Below are positions 49,499 to 57,820 of a stretch of DNA of 64,000 bases, in pieces (within the stretch, counting starts at the first letter, position 1; every line of letters starts with the position of its first letter). The DNA is from Ramlibacter albus (GTDB lineage Bacteria; Pseudomonadota; Gammaproteobacteria; Burkholderiales; Burkholderiaceae_C): contig NZ_JACORU010000004.1 in assembly GCF_014297445.1 (NCBI RefSeq), positions 414,405-478,404 on the forward strand. The letters run 5' to 3'. Made by a program: the position numbers and the translations under genes. The notes under the pieces are model-generated. The model made no database searches. It saw only the letters and a program-made list of their open reading frames with translations, and had not been told where the DNA came from.

Positions 49499-49747
49499 AT
49501 GGATCAAGCAACCTTGGACACCGGCACGCGCTGCTTCCGCCTGACCGACAAGGGCCGTGCCTGCGTCGACATCGTCGAGTGCGAGCAGCAGACGCTGGGC
49601 TCGCTGTCGCGCTACCTGCACGACGTGCTGATGATGTGCGGCACGGGTATCTGGTTCGAGCAGCTGCGCCAGTTCATGCCGCCGCGCTCGCTGGAGGAAT
49701 CATTGCAGTCGCTGCAGAACCTCGGCCTGATCGAGCGCGTGCACTAG
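49499..49747 (+). CDS. Small protein, paralogue of the 51180 gene, winged-helix-like
   Basis: 82 aa (MDQATLDTGTRCFRLTDKGR). A GAAGGAGA ribosome-binding site precedes it. The C-terminal half has the pattern DVL-x2-C, LRQ-x-MP-x2-SL and LGL(I/V) shared with the protein at 51180, suggesting a common small fold. The LTxKGR and LQNLGLIE strings resemble wing and helix parts of MarR-type winged helices; this is inference. It ends exactly where the anti-sigma gene ends on the other strand (no gap). Confidence 0.75.
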   Translation: MDQATLDTGTRCFRLTDKGRACVDIVECEQQTLGSLSRYLHDVLMMCGTGIWFEQLRQFMPPRSLEESLQSLQNLGLIERVH

Positions 49748-50476
49748 CTACCAGAGCTTCGCGCAGTTGCCGCGAAGCAGCACGGGCCCCGGTGTCGCCG
49801 GCGAGGCCGTGGATTCGAGGCTCACCATCAACTTGCCCACTTTCGAGAGCAGCTTCTCCGACGTATCCGGCAACTGCGAAACCGAGGACCCCTTCGCCGG
49901 CACCGTCCCCAGCACGAAGGGCGCACCTTCGGCCGGCACGGCCCACAGCACCATGTGCTGGCCCGCGGCGGGCGGCTGCAGCGGGCCGATCACTTTCACG
50001 GTCATCACGCGCCCGTGGCGCAGCGAGCTCACCAGCACCTTGCCGTTGCCCTCGGCGTCGGTGAGCAGGCCGACGTAGCTCGCCGGCAGCTTCTCGCCCG
50101 CGCGCATCGCCACCTGGTCGGGCGACATGAAGAACGTGGGCGCGACCATCAACGCGGCCAGTGCCACGCCCGCGCCTGCGATCAGTCCCCCGACGCCCCA
50201 GCCCGCCACGCGCACCCAGCCGGAGCGCTCCCCACGCGGCGCATAGGCCGGCCGCGTGCGTGCCTCGATCGCGGCCCACACACGCGGCGCGGGCTCCACA
50301 GGCCTCACGCTCCCGGCGAGGCGGCCCAGACGCGATTCCCATTGCGCGACGACGAGTGCCACATCGACACGGTCGGCCTTCAACCGCTCGAAGCGCCGGC
50401 GCGCACCGCCCGCGAGCGTGCCGAGCACGTAGGCGGATGCGAGCGCATCCACGAGGCGCGGGTCGCTGTACCTCAT
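49748..50476 (-). CDS. Anti-sigma factor, RskA/RsgI-like
   Basis: 242 aa from MRYSDPRLVDALASAYVLGTL, whose ATG overlaps the sigma stop. The N-terminal ~85 residues are a cytoplasmic sigma-binding segment without the HxxxCxxC zinc motif. One membrane helix follows (VAGWGVGGLIAGAGVALAAL, near 92-111), then a periplasmic RskA-type domain containing GRVMTVKVIGPLQPPAAG near 160. It would hold the adjacent ECF sigma factor inactive until an envelope signal. Confidence 0.88.
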   Translation of the reverse strand: MRYSDPRLVDALASAYVLGTLAGGARRRFERLKADRVDVALVVAQWESRLGRLAGSVRPVEPAPRVWAAIEARTRPAYAPRGERSGWVRVAGWGVGGLIAGAGVALAALMVAPTFFMSPDQVAMRAGEKLPASYVGLLTDAEGNGKVLVSSLRHGRVMTVKVIGPLQPPAAGQHMVLWAVPAEGAPFVLGTVPAKGSSVSQLPDTSEKLLSKVGKLMVSLESTASPATPGPVLLRGNCAKLW

Positions 50477-51063
50477 GGCGCGCCTCCATCGGCCGCGAGG
50501 CACGCCTTGAGCTTATCGAGGCCGCGCCGGATCCACGCCTTCACCGAACCGAGCGGCGCGCCCATCTGCGCGGCCACCTCGGTGTGCGAGAGGCCCTGGT
50601 AGTAGGCGAGCGCAAGGCTTTGCCGGTGCGTGCCGTCCAATGCCTGCATGCAGCCTTCGATGCGCAGCGACCGCGCGGCTTCGGTGAAGAGCTCCAGCGC
50701 ACTCGGCGACGCGGGGCCGATGTCGGCCGGCGTGCCGTCTTCGTTCTCGGGCAGCGCCGTCTCCCGCCGGCGCGCCTGCGCGCGCAGCGAGTCGAGCGCC
50801 TTGTTGCGCACGATGGCGATCAGCCAGGTCATGGGCTGGATGTCCTCGCCGCCGACGTTCGAGCGGTAGCTGCCCGCGTTCTTCCACACGCTGACAAAGG
50901 CTTCCTGCAAGGCGTCTTCGGCGGCCTGCTCACGCCCCAACATACGAAGCGCGAGGCCGAACAGATGCGCGCGCGTGCGGCGGTAGACCTCCTCGAACGC
51001 GGCGTGGTCGCCGGCGCCGGTGTCGGCCAGCAATGCCTGCAGGCTGCGGGGGTCGTCGCGCAT
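50473..51063 (-). CDS. ECF RNA polymerase sigma factor
   Basis: 196 aa from the ATG at 51061-51063; in-frame ATGs at 51105 and 51129 are possible. Region 2 (AFEEVYRRTRAHLFGLALRM, EDALQEAFVSVWKNA, PMTWLIAIVRNKALDSLR) and region 4 (RQSLALAYYQGLSHTEVA, GAPLGSVKAWIRRGLDKLK) are complete. It is SigK-like in pairing with an RskA-type anti-sigma. The chosen start lies 7 nt after TATACT, with no ribosome-binding site. Likely autoregulated; the target promoter was not identified. Confidence 0.9.
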   Translation of the reverse strand: MRDDPRSLQALLADTGAGDHAAFEEVYRRTRAHLFGLALRMLGREQAAEDALQEAFVSVWKNAGSYRSNVGGEDIQPMTWLIAIVRNKALDSLRAQARRRETALPENEDGTPADIGPASPSALELFTEAARSLRIEGCMQALDGTHRQSLALAYYQGLSHTEVAAQMGAPLGSVKAWIRRGLDKLKACLAADGGAP

Positions 51064-51076
51064 GCGGCGCAGTATA
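51063..51076 (-). promoter_or_regulatory. -10-like box 7 nt before the sigma factor ATG
   Basis: TATACT (minus strand, 51076 to 51071), 7 nt, ATG. TTGACA exists upstream but 28 nt from it, too far to be its -35. Confidence 0.4.
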
Positions 51077-51179
51077 CGAACCGGGGTCTGCGTGCGTTGC
51101 GCCATGTCAAGGGCCTGCGTCAGTGGCACGTCAGTCTCCTGGGCGACAGTCGCTCCAACGACAAACCGGAGACAGCGTC

Positions 51180-51512
51180 ATGACCGAGCCGACCCGGCTG
51201 TACGCCATCACACCCAAAGGCAGGCAGGTGCTGCGCGGGCCCACCGTGTGGTGCCTCACCGCGCACCTGCGCGACGTGCTTGTCCTTTGCGACCCCGCGA
51301 TCTCGATGGCGCACCTGCGCCAGACGATGCCGCGCGAATCGCTGAATGCGGCGCTGTTCGCGCTGTGGGACCTCGGCCTCGTCGACGGGCCACCCGTCGA
51401 GGCGCCCGATCATTCGCAGTGGGAATTCGATGCGCGCTCGCGGCCGATCGGCCCGCTGCCGCGCGCAAGAAAGGCGCGCCCCGTGGAGGGCGCGCCTGCA
51501 AGGGCAGCCTGA
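51180..51512 (+). CDS. Small protein, paralogue of the 49499 gene
   Basis: 110 aa (MTEPTRLYAITPKGRQVLRG) with a GGAGAC ribosome-binding site. Residues ~5-70 align with the 49499 product (TxKGR, L-x2-(H)L-x-DVL-x2-C, LRQ-x-MP-x2-SL, LGL). The extra ~35-residue C-terminal tail is basic and Pro-rich (IGPLPRARKARPVEG). It is divergent from the sigma factor with a 116-bp shared promoter region, so it is a candidate member of the sigma regulon. Confidence 0.75.
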   Translation: MTEPTRLYAITPKGRQVLRGPTVWCLTAHLRDVLVLCDPAISMAHLRQTMPRESLNAALFALWDLGLVDGPPVEAPDHSQWEFDARSRPIGPLPRARKARPVEGAPARAA

Positions 51513-51514
51513 CT

Positions 51515-52867
51515 TCAGCCCTGGCGCTGGTACACCGTCAGCCGCTGCTCCGCGGTCTGCGCGTTGTGCGTCGCGGTGAGCGACACCTCGAAACGCGTGC
51601 CGGGGATCGGCAGCGCGCTGGGGCGGGTGCTCAGCGTGAAGAAGCCTTCGCGGTCCGCCTGCACGGTCTCGGTCATCACCGGCTGCGCCACGCTCAGGCG
51701 GTTGCCGAACACCGGCGCGACCGCTTCCACCCGCGCCGTCACCCGCGCGAACGGCGCGGTGCGGCCCTGGATCACGAGGTTGCCGTTGGCATCGACCTGC
51801 GCGTTGTGGGCGGGTGAGGTCACGGCGAGCGTCAGCGGGCCACCGGGCACTGCACCCACGCGGTCGCGGCCCGCGACCTCGAAGTTCCAGCTCTTGCTCA
51901 CGGCATTGCCGGCGAAGTCGCGCGCGGTCACTTCGGCGGTGTGGCGGCCCGGCGGCAGGTCGCCGCGGAACGTCACTTCATTGGGCGTGATGCGCGACTC
52001 GGACGTGACGTCGCGGCCGGAGATGGTCAGGCGCACGGTGGCGGGGTCGACACCGCGGCCGCCGTTGTCGTCGAACTGCGCGGACACGCGCTCGGGACCG
52101 GACAGCGAGATCACGTCGCCGGGGCGCGGCGTCATGCCCACCACTTGCGGCGGCTGGTTGTCGCGCGGGGCGGTGTTGGCGGACAGGCGGGCGGTGACGG
52201 TTTGCGTGCCGGAGCGCACCGTCGCGACGGCCGTGTCGAACGCGGCGATGTTGTCGCGCTGGCGAATCGTGTACGTGCCTTCATAGCGGCCGGGCGCCAC
52301 TTCGCGCATCGGGATCGCCGTGGCGACGCCCGGGATCTCGAAGGTCGCGCTCAGGCCCGGGGGCGCCGTGAAGATGTAGTGCAGCTCGCGGCCGGGCTCG
52401 AGGCGTTCGCGCGGCCACATGCGGAAGTTCTCGACGCGCGGCAGCGCGGCGACCGGGGTCGGTGCGTTGCCCATCGACAGCGCCTGGAACGACGACGGCC
52501 AGGTGAAGTTGCTGGTCGCCGTGCTGCGGCCCGAGGTGAGCCTGGCCACGATCGGCTGCGTCGGGTCGATCCTGTCCTTCGCGCGCACGGTGTACGTGCC
52601 GCGGTACATGCCGGCAGATGTTTCCTTCAGCGTGAGCGTGATGCGGCTGAAGGTGACGCTCACCTTGCTGCGGGGCGTGCCTTCCAGCGCGAACGACAGG
52701 TCGGCGCCGCGGCTCAAGCCCTCGTCGCTGTTCACCTGCATGGTGATGATTTCAGGCGCGGCGTAGCGCGGTGCGGCGACGGCCACGTTGGGGGTTGCCA
52801 CGAAAGTCGCGGCGGCGGGCAGCAGCACCATTGCTGCGGCAACGGTCGAGCGGAGTCTGGCTTTCAT
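51515..52867 (-). CDS. Exported Ig-like-fold protein of unknown function
   Basis: 450 aa from the ATG at 52865-52867, preceded by GAGGTG. A Sec signal (MKARLRSTVAAAMVLLPAAATF...) is followed by several beta-rich repeats. Two similar units each end in a GMYRGTYTVRAKDRID or GRYEGTYTIRQRDNIA motif (residues ~88 and ~195). They are followed by PPQVVGMTPRPGDVIS, typical of bacterial Ig-like domains, and a C-terminal unit PLTLAVTSPAHNAQVDANGN. A periplasmic or surface structural role is likely. It is tail-to-tail with the 51180 gene. Confidence 0.78.
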   Translation of the reverse strand: MKARLRSTVAAAMVLLPAAATFVATPNVAVAAPRYAAPEIITMQVNSDEGLSRGADLSFALEGTPRSKVSVTFSRITLTLKETSAGMYRGTYTVRAKDRIDPTQPIVARLTSGRSTATSNFTWPSSFQALSMGNAPTPVAALPRVENFRMWPRERLEPGRELHYIFTAPPGLSATFEIPGVATAIPMREVAPGRYEGTYTIRQRDNIAAFDTAVATVRSGTQTVTARLSANTAPRDNQPPQVVGMTPRPGDVISLSGPERVSAQFDDNGGRGVDPATVRLTISGRDVTSESRITPNEVTFRGDLPPGRHTAEVTARDFAGNAVSKSWNFEVAGRDRVGAVPGGPLTLAVTSPAHNAQVDANGNLVIQGRTAPFARVTARVEAVAPVFGNRLSVAQPVMTETVQADREGFFTLSTRPSALPIPGTRFEVSLTATHNAQTAEQRLTVYQRQG

Positions 52868-52980
52868 GAAGCACCTCATGAGTCATTGGCAATACCCAGA
52901 ACGTAAGGTCGGGCTGGCGCCGTGCACGTAGGTGCAAAGACTGCGTGCGAGTAGGACTTGTCGGCTCAGCAGTAGCCGCT

Positions 52981-55008
52981 TCAGAAGCCCAGCTTGAGCC
53001 CGACGCGAAAGGTCCTCGGCAGCGACGGGTGAACGTGCAGCGTGGCGGGCGTGGCGCCTTCGGCGAAGCGCGGTTCGCCCGGCAGACGGGACGCGTAGGC
53101 GTACTCGATGTCGCTCGCCTTGCGGTCGAACAGGTTGAAAACGTCGAGGGAGAGTTCGGCGCGCGGGTTGAACCTGTAGGCCGTCTTCAGGTTCACGAGC
53201 GTGCTGGCCTGCGCGCGGACGGTGTTGTCCTCGACGAGCGGCCGCGCGCCGAAGTGGCGCACGCGCGCGCCCACCGTCCAGGGCCCGCGCTGCCACGTGA
53301 TGCCGAGCGTGCCCACCGTCTCCATCGCGCCGGGGATGCGGTCGCCGGCCGGGTCCGCGTCGCGGAAGCGCGCGCGAGTGGCGGACACATCGGCATCGAC
53401 TTCCCAACCCGGCGCGGGCCGCCAGTTGGCCGTGAGCTCGAGGCCCGATCGGCGTGAGGGCCGCGACGCTTCGGTCGTGCCCGCATCGCCCGCGAAGACG
53501 AGTTCGGAGTCGAGCTTGAGCGTCCACAGCGCGGCGGTGGTCACGAGCGTGCCGCCCGCCCACTTCTGCCGCGTGCCCAGCTCGTAGCCTTCCGCGCGCA
53601 CCAGCGGCGTTGCCCCTGCACGCGCATCGTTGCTGTGGAAGCCGCGGCCCCAGTTGGCGTACACGTCGAGCCGCTCGTTCGGCAGCCACGCGAGCGACGC
53701 CTTCGGGCTCGTGAGCGAGGCCGACTGGTGCCGGTCCCAGCGCACACCGGCGGTGGCGCGCCACTGCGGCGTGAACTGCAGCTCCGCCTGCGACCACAGC
53801 CCGAGCGCATCGACATCCAGCGCGTCGCTTCGCACGGTGGCCAGGCGCCGGCGCTGCTGCGTGTCGAAGAGCGCCACCTGCGCGATCTCGTCGCGGCGGA
53901 AGTCGACGCCGTAGCTCACCACCGACTCGATGCCGCCGATGCGCAGCCCGCGCTGCTGCGATGCATTGAAGCCGTAGGCCGTGCGCCGGTCCACCTGTTC
54001 GAACTGGTCGAGCGCGGGGCCCGCGTCGCACGCGGGCGGCAGCGGCGCCGCATCGCAGCCGCGCGTGTAATAGGTGAAGTCGGAGAACAGGTCGAACGAG
54101 TAGCGGATCGCGTACGCGGACAGGTGCGTGTCCACGCCGTCGCCGCTGCGCGCCCAGCCCGCCTGCGCGGACGTGCGCCGCGTGCGGCCGCCGGCTGTGG
54201 GGTCGAGCGAGTCGAAGCGGCCGAGCGAGCCGTTGTCGATGGCGCGCTGCGGCACCTGGTCGGTGGAGACCCAGCGTGCGTCGTAGTGGTTCACGCCGAA
54301 GGTCCAGCCGTTGGATGCGGTGCCCTGCGAGTACTTCGCAGCGAGGTTTGTCTTGCGCAGGTCCTGCGCGACAGTCCACGGCCCATCGTCGCGGCCGTGC
54401 TCGGCCGCAAGCAGCAAGTCCCCACCGCCCGCCGCGAACGAACCGGCGGTGAGCACGCGCCGGTAGCCGAAGCGCCCGGCCTCGACCTGCGCGAACGGCT
54501 TGTCGAGTTTTCGCACCGTGCGGATGCGCGCGCTGCCCGCCGCGGAGAAGTCGCCTTCCTCGGCGTAGTACGGCCCCTTGCGGTACTGGATGGTGTCCAC
54601 CAGCTCCGGGATCAGGAAATAGAGGTCGGTGTAGCCCTGCCCGTGCCCGTGCGTGGGGAAGTTGATCGGCACGCCGTCAACCCACGTCGCGAAGTCGGTT
54701 CCATGGTCCAGGTTGAAGCCGCGCAGGAAGTACTGGTTGGCCTTGCCTTCGCCCGCATGCTGGGTCGCCACGAGGCCGGGCACCGACTCCATCACGTCGC
54801 CCGCGCGCAGCACCGGGCGAGTGCGCAGCTGCTTGGAGGTGACGATGCCTTCGCTGGCGCTGGTGGCGGTGCCCTGCAGGTCTTCCCGCGTGCTCTGGAT
54901 CGTCACTTCCTGCAACTGGACGCTGGCGGGCTGCGCGCCGGCCGCCGCGGGCAAGGCGAAGGCAACAGCAAGGCGGGCCGCAAGGCGGCGGCGCGGAAAA
55001 CGGGGCAC
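52981..55008 (-). CDS. TonB-dependent outer-membrane receptor, GTG start
   Basis: 675 aa from the GTG (complement 55006-55008) preceded by GGAGGAG; no other upstream start has a ribosome-binding site. Signal peptide MPRFPRRRLAARLAVAFALP...AGA. Plug domain with VLRAGDVMESVPGLVATQHAGEG and FLRGFNLDHGTDFATWVDGVPINFP near residue 75-110, then the beta-barrel ending in the aromatic C-terminus LKLGF. The plug resembles siderophore/organic-ligand receptors; the ligand is unknown. An ECF sigma system is nearby but not adjacent to a FecR-type protein. Confidence 0.92.
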   Translation of the reverse strand: MPRFPRRRLAARLAVAFALPAAAGAQPASVQLQEVTIQSTREDLQGTATSASEGIVTSKQLRTRPVLRAGDVMESVPGLVATQHAGEGKANQYFLRGFNLDHGTDFATWVDGVPINFPTHGHGQGYTDLYFLIPELVDTIQYRKGPYYAEEGDFSAAGSARIRTVRKLDKPFAQVEAGRFGYRRVLTAGSFAAGGGDLLLAAEHGRDDGPWTVAQDLRKTNLAAKYSQGTASNGWTFGVNHYDARWVSTDQVPQRAIDNGSLGRFDSLDPTAGGRTRRTSAQAGWARSGDGVDTHLSAYAIRYSFDLFSDFTYYTRGCDAAPLPPACDAGPALDQFEQVDRRTAYGFNASQQRGLRIGGIESVVSYGVDFRRDEIAQVALFDTQQRRRLATVRSDALDVDALGLWSQAELQFTPQWRATAGVRWDRHQSASLTSPKASLAWLPNERLDVYANWGRGFHSNDARAGATPLVRAEGYELGTRQKWAGGTLVTTAALWTLKLDSELVFAGDAGTTEASRPSRRSGLELTANWRPAPGWEVDADVSATRARFRDADPAGDRIPGAMETVGTLGITWQRGPWTVGARVRHFGARPLVEDNTVRAQASTLVNLKTAYRFNPRAELSLDVFNLFDRKASDIEYAYASRLPGEPRFAEGATPATLHVHPSLPRTFRVGLKLGF

Positions 55009-55079
55009 GGGGACTCCTCCAGGACGCTTTTCGCGGATCGTAGCGTGTACGAAAGAACGCCGTCGGCGGATGCAGCCCC

Positions 55080-55095
55080 TAGAATGCGCCGCATG
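55080..55095 (+). promoter_or_regulatory. -10-like box 7 nt before ATG
   Basis: TAGAAT at 55080-55085, seven nucleotides (GCGCCGC), ATG at 55093. The 7-nt spacer is identical to that before the sigma-factor ATG. Confidence 0.45.
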
Positions 55096-55611
55096 CAGCG
55101 CCGCCAGTTCCTCATCGCAGCGGTGCTCCTTCCGGCAGGAGGCGCCATGGCCGACCAACCCAGAGTGCAATCGCTTGATGACGCGTTGCGCTGGCTCGAC
55201 AAGCTGGAGCGCACGCCTGCCGCCAAGGCCACGGGTGCCTGGCCGCTGACGGCCGTGCTGGACCACCTCGCGCAGAGCATCGAGATGAGCATGGACGGCT
55301 TCCCGCAGCCCAAGCCCGAGCTGTTCCAGAAGACCGCGGGCAGCGCGGCGTTCAAGTACTTCAAGTGGCGAGGAAAAATGAGCCACGGCCTCGACGAACC
55401 GATCCCGGGCGCGCCGGGCCTCGCCGCGGGCGCGGACTGGAAGCCCGCCGCCGTTCGGCTGCGCCGCGCCATCACGCGCTTCAACGGCTACTCGGGGCCC
55501 TTCAAGCCGCACTTCGCGTACGGCCCGCTGGAAAAGGGCGACTACGCGCTGGCGCACACCTTCCACATCGCCAACCACCAGGAAGAGATCCTGGTCACGC
55601 CGGGAAGCTGA
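55093..55611 (+). CDS. DUF1569 family protein (DinB/YfiT-like) with export signal
   Basis: 172 aa from MQRRQFLIAAVLLPAGGAMA, a twin-arginine-like signal; an ATG at 55084 would add three residues and overlaps the -10-like box. The mature part is a helical DUF1569 domain: ALRWLDKLERTP, LDHLAQSIEMSMDGFP near residue 55 and a C-terminal HTFHIANHQEEIL with several histidines that could bind metal. Enzymatic function unknown. Its end overlaps the convergent histidine kinase gene by 17 nt. Confidence 0.8.
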   Translation: MQRRQFLIAAVLLPAGGAMADQPRVQSLDDALRWLDKLERTPAAKATGAWPLTAVLDHLAQSIEMSMDGFPQPKPELFQKTAGSAAFKYFKWRGKMSHGLDEPIPGAPGLAAGADWKPAAVRLRRAITRFNGYSGPFKPHFAYGPLEKGDYALAHTFHIANHQEEILVTPGS

Positions 55612-56917
55612 CCGCTACTTCGAGGCCGGGGTTCGCGTTGCGCACGGTGAAGGTCGCGCCGTGCGCCTGCGCAATCAGCTTGCACAGGTACAGGCCGAGG
55701 CCGACGCCGCCGGTGGCGCGTTCGCGCGCGGCGTCGGGGCGGTAGAAGGGTTCGGCGAGTTGCGGCAGCACGGCTTCGTCCACACCCGGGCCGAAGTCAC
55801 GAATGGAGAGCACGACGCCTCGCTCCCCGCGCGCGACGCGGAGCACCGGCCGCTCCCCCTCGCCGCCGTGGCGCAACGCGTTGTCGATGAGGTTGCGCAG
55901 CAGCAGGCGCATGCGCACGCGATCGAGCTGCAACTGAGGCAGCGGGTCGTCCACTTCGACGAGCACGCCGCGGCCGCTAGCCACTTCGAGTGCGAGCGTC
56001 CCGAGGTCCGTGGGCTCGCGCTGCAGCGCGGCGTGGCCCTGGCCGAGGCGTTCGCTCTCCAGAAGCTCGGTCACCAGGTCCGCCATCTCCTGCAGGTCGC
56101 GCAGCAGGGCTTCGCGCCTTGCGGCGGCCTCGCCGGTTTCCGGCAGCAATTCGGCATTGAGCCGCGCGCGCGTGAGCGGGCTGCGCAACTCGTGGCTGAT
56201 CGCCAGCAGCAGCGCGCGCTTGGCGTCGAGCATCTGGTGGATGCTGCGCGCCATCGTGTTGACGTCGTTGGCCAGGTCGCCGAGTTCGTCGTTGCGGCGA
56301 ACGGGGATCGCCTGCGCGAACTCGCCACGGCCGAAGCGCTGCGCGCCGGCGCTGATGTCGTCCAGCGGCCGCAGCAGGCGGCGCACGTACTTGTACGCGA
56401 GCAGCGTCAGCACCAGCAGCATGGCGAGCGTGATCCAGCCCCACATGCGCGGGCGGTCGCGCCACGGCTGCACGTTCAGGCCGAACTCGATGCGGTGGCC
56501 GTCGGCCGTGGCGCGTGCGAGCAGGCCGCTCTCGGTGGCCCAGCGGTCGTGGCGGTGCGGGGCTTCCAAGTCGCGGCCGGGGTGGCTTTCCCAGTTGACC
56601 TGCGGGCCGGCGATGCGCACGGTGATCGGCAGTTTCTGCACGAGGCCGCGCGCGCGGTCGATGCTGGGCGGCGTGCCGATGTCGGCGGCGAGGTGGTCGA
56701 CGTAGTCGCTCACGAGCGGCCGCGCGGCGTCGCGCCAGCCGATGCTCACGGCCTTCTGCATGCCGAACATGAAGGCGCCGGTGAGCGCGAGCGCGAGCAA
56801 CAGGAACACCGCAACGAGGCGCGCCTTGAGCGAGTGGCGCATGTGCTGGTGCGCGCGGTGGTGCCAGGGACCATTGCCCTGCTGCGCATCGCCGCGGTTG
56901 CCGAAAAACTTAGGCAC
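55595..56917 (-). CDS. Sensor histidine kinase (RstB/CpxA-like)
   Basis: 440 aa. Two membrane helices (near residues 33-53 and 181-198) bracket a ~125-residue periplasmic domain. A HAMP domain (RRLLRPLDDISAGAQRFGRGE), H-box AISHELRSPLTRARLN near 260 with the phospho-His, N-box LLRNLIDNALRHGG near 350 and G-boxes FGPGVDE and GGVGLGLYLC follow. Starts 8 nt inside the end of the response regulator gene. With the CpxP-like protein upstream it suggests envelope-stress sensing. Confidence 0.92.
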   Translation of the reverse strand: MPKFFGNRGDAQQGNGPWHHRAHQHMRHSLKARLVAVFLLLALALTGAFMFGMQKAVSIGWRDAARPLVSDYVDHLAADIGTPPSIDRARGLVQKLPITVRIAGPQVNWESHPGRDLEAPHRHDRWATESGLLARATADGHRIEFGLNVQPWRDRPRMWGWITLAMLLVLTLLAYKYVRRLLRPLDDISAGAQRFGRGEFAQAIPVRRNDELGDLANDVNTMARSIHQMLDAKRALLLAISHELRSPLTRARLNAELLPETGEAAARREALLRDLQEMADLVTELLESERLGQGHAALQREPTDLGTLALEVASGRGVLVEVDDPLPQLQLDRVRMRLLLRNLIDNALRHGGEGERPVLRVARGERGVVLSIRDFGPGVDEAVLPQLAEPFYRPDAARERATGGVGLGLYLCKLIAQAHGATFTVRNANPGLEVAVSFPA

Positions 56918-57599
56918 GGTCGCCTTGTTGCGCGCGCAGCGCCAGCGTGTAGCCCGCGTTGCGCAGCGTCTTGATCGCTGGCAGCGGCTCGAGCTTCTTG
57001 CGCAGCCGGCTCACGACGATGTCCACCGCGCGCGTGTACAGCTCCGCCTCGTGGCCGCGCAGGTGGTTGAGGATGTCGTCGCGGCTGAACACCTTGCCGG
57101 GTTCGCGGGCCAGCATCAGCAGCAGGTCGAACTCGGTGCCGGTGAGTTCCACTTCGCTGCCTTCGCGCTGTACGCTGCGCGTGGCCGGGTCGATGGTGAG
57201 GCCGTCGAAGCGCAATCGACCGTCGGCGGCGGCGGGCGCGCGGCGGCGGCGCAGCACGGTGGTGATGCGCGCCACCAGTTCACGCGGCTCGAAGGGTTTG
57301 GGCAGGTAGTCGTCGGCGCCGATCTCCAGGCCCACGACGCGGTCCATCACTTCACCGCGAGCGGTGAGCATCACGACGGGGATGTCGCTCGATGCGCGGA
57401 TGGCCTTGCAGACCGCAAAGCCGTCCTGTTCCGGCAGCATCACGTCGAGGATCACCGCGTCGAAGCCGCCTTCGCGCAGCCGCGCGAGCCCGTCGCTCGG
57501 GCGCGTGGCCTGTTCGAGCTGCAGGTCGAACCGCGCGAAGTACGCCGCCAGCGGCTCGCCCAGCTGCGCGTCGTCGTCGATCAGCAGGAGGCGGGGCAT
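56910..57599 (-). CDS. OmpR-family response regulator
   Basis: 229 aa from MPRLLLIDDDAQLGEPLAAY. Receiver with DDD acid pocket at 8-10, phosphoacceptor Asp in AVILDVMLPEQDG near 51, Thr/Ser in VVMLTARGE and Lys in YLPKPFEP near 101; C-terminal winged helix (LTGTEFDLLLMLAREPGKVFSRDDIL, RAVDIVVSRLRKKL). It is cognate to the overlapping kinase gene. CpxR-like by context. Possible binding site: an 11-bp-phased array elsewhere in the window (49252-49297), unproven. Confidence 0.94.
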   Translation of the reverse strand: MPRLLLIDDDAQLGEPLAAYFARFDLQLEQATRPSDGLARLREGGFDAVILDVMLPEQDGFAVCKAIRASSDIPVVMLTARGEVMDRVVGLEIGADDYLPKPFEPRELVARITTVLRRRRAPAAADGRLRFDGLTIDPATRSVQREGSEVELTGTEFDLLLMLAREPGKVFSRDDILNHLRGHEAELYTRAVDIVVSRLRKKLEPLPAIKTLRNAGYTLALRAQQGDRA

Positions 57600-57820
57600 G
57601 CCGCATTGTGCTTGCGCGCAATGCGCCATGCCGCATTGTCGGGCAGCCGCAGCAGGCTTTGCCGGACCGCTTCCTGCGCGTGCGGCGGCATCGCGTCGAA
57701 CCGGTCGGCGAAGGCCATCGCGTGTTCGCGGTCGAAGCGCGGGCCCCACACCATCGCCAGCATTTCGGCCGGCGGGTCTTCGACGAGCGTGAGCACGCGC
57801 TCAGCCACGGTGCCAGCCAC
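57581..57820 (-). CDS. Small hypothetical protein between the CpxP-like and regulator genes
   Basis: 79 aa, MAGTVAERVLTLVEDPPAEML to the stop at 57581. It overlaps the CpxP-like gene by 20 nt and the response regulator start by 19 nt, filling what would otherwise be a ~200-bp gap. The central part (REHAMAFADRFDAMPPHAQEAVRQSLLRLP) looks like an amphipathic helical protein rather than a GC shadow. No known family. Translation is not proven. Confidence 0.45.
   Translation of the reverse strand: MAGTVAERVLTLVEDPPAEMLAMVWGPRFDREHAMAFADRFDAMPPHAQEAVRQSLLRLPDNAAWRIARKHNAACPASC

Noticed and set aside
51110..51115. TTGACA on the minus strand as -35 of the ECF sigma gene
   Set aside because: It is 28 nt from TATACT, far from the 16-18 nt needed.
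52981..55578. 865-residue version of the TonB receptor
   Set aside because: The GTG at 55008 with GGAGGAG and a signal peptide gives the expected mature form; the extension is antisense to the DUF1569 gene.
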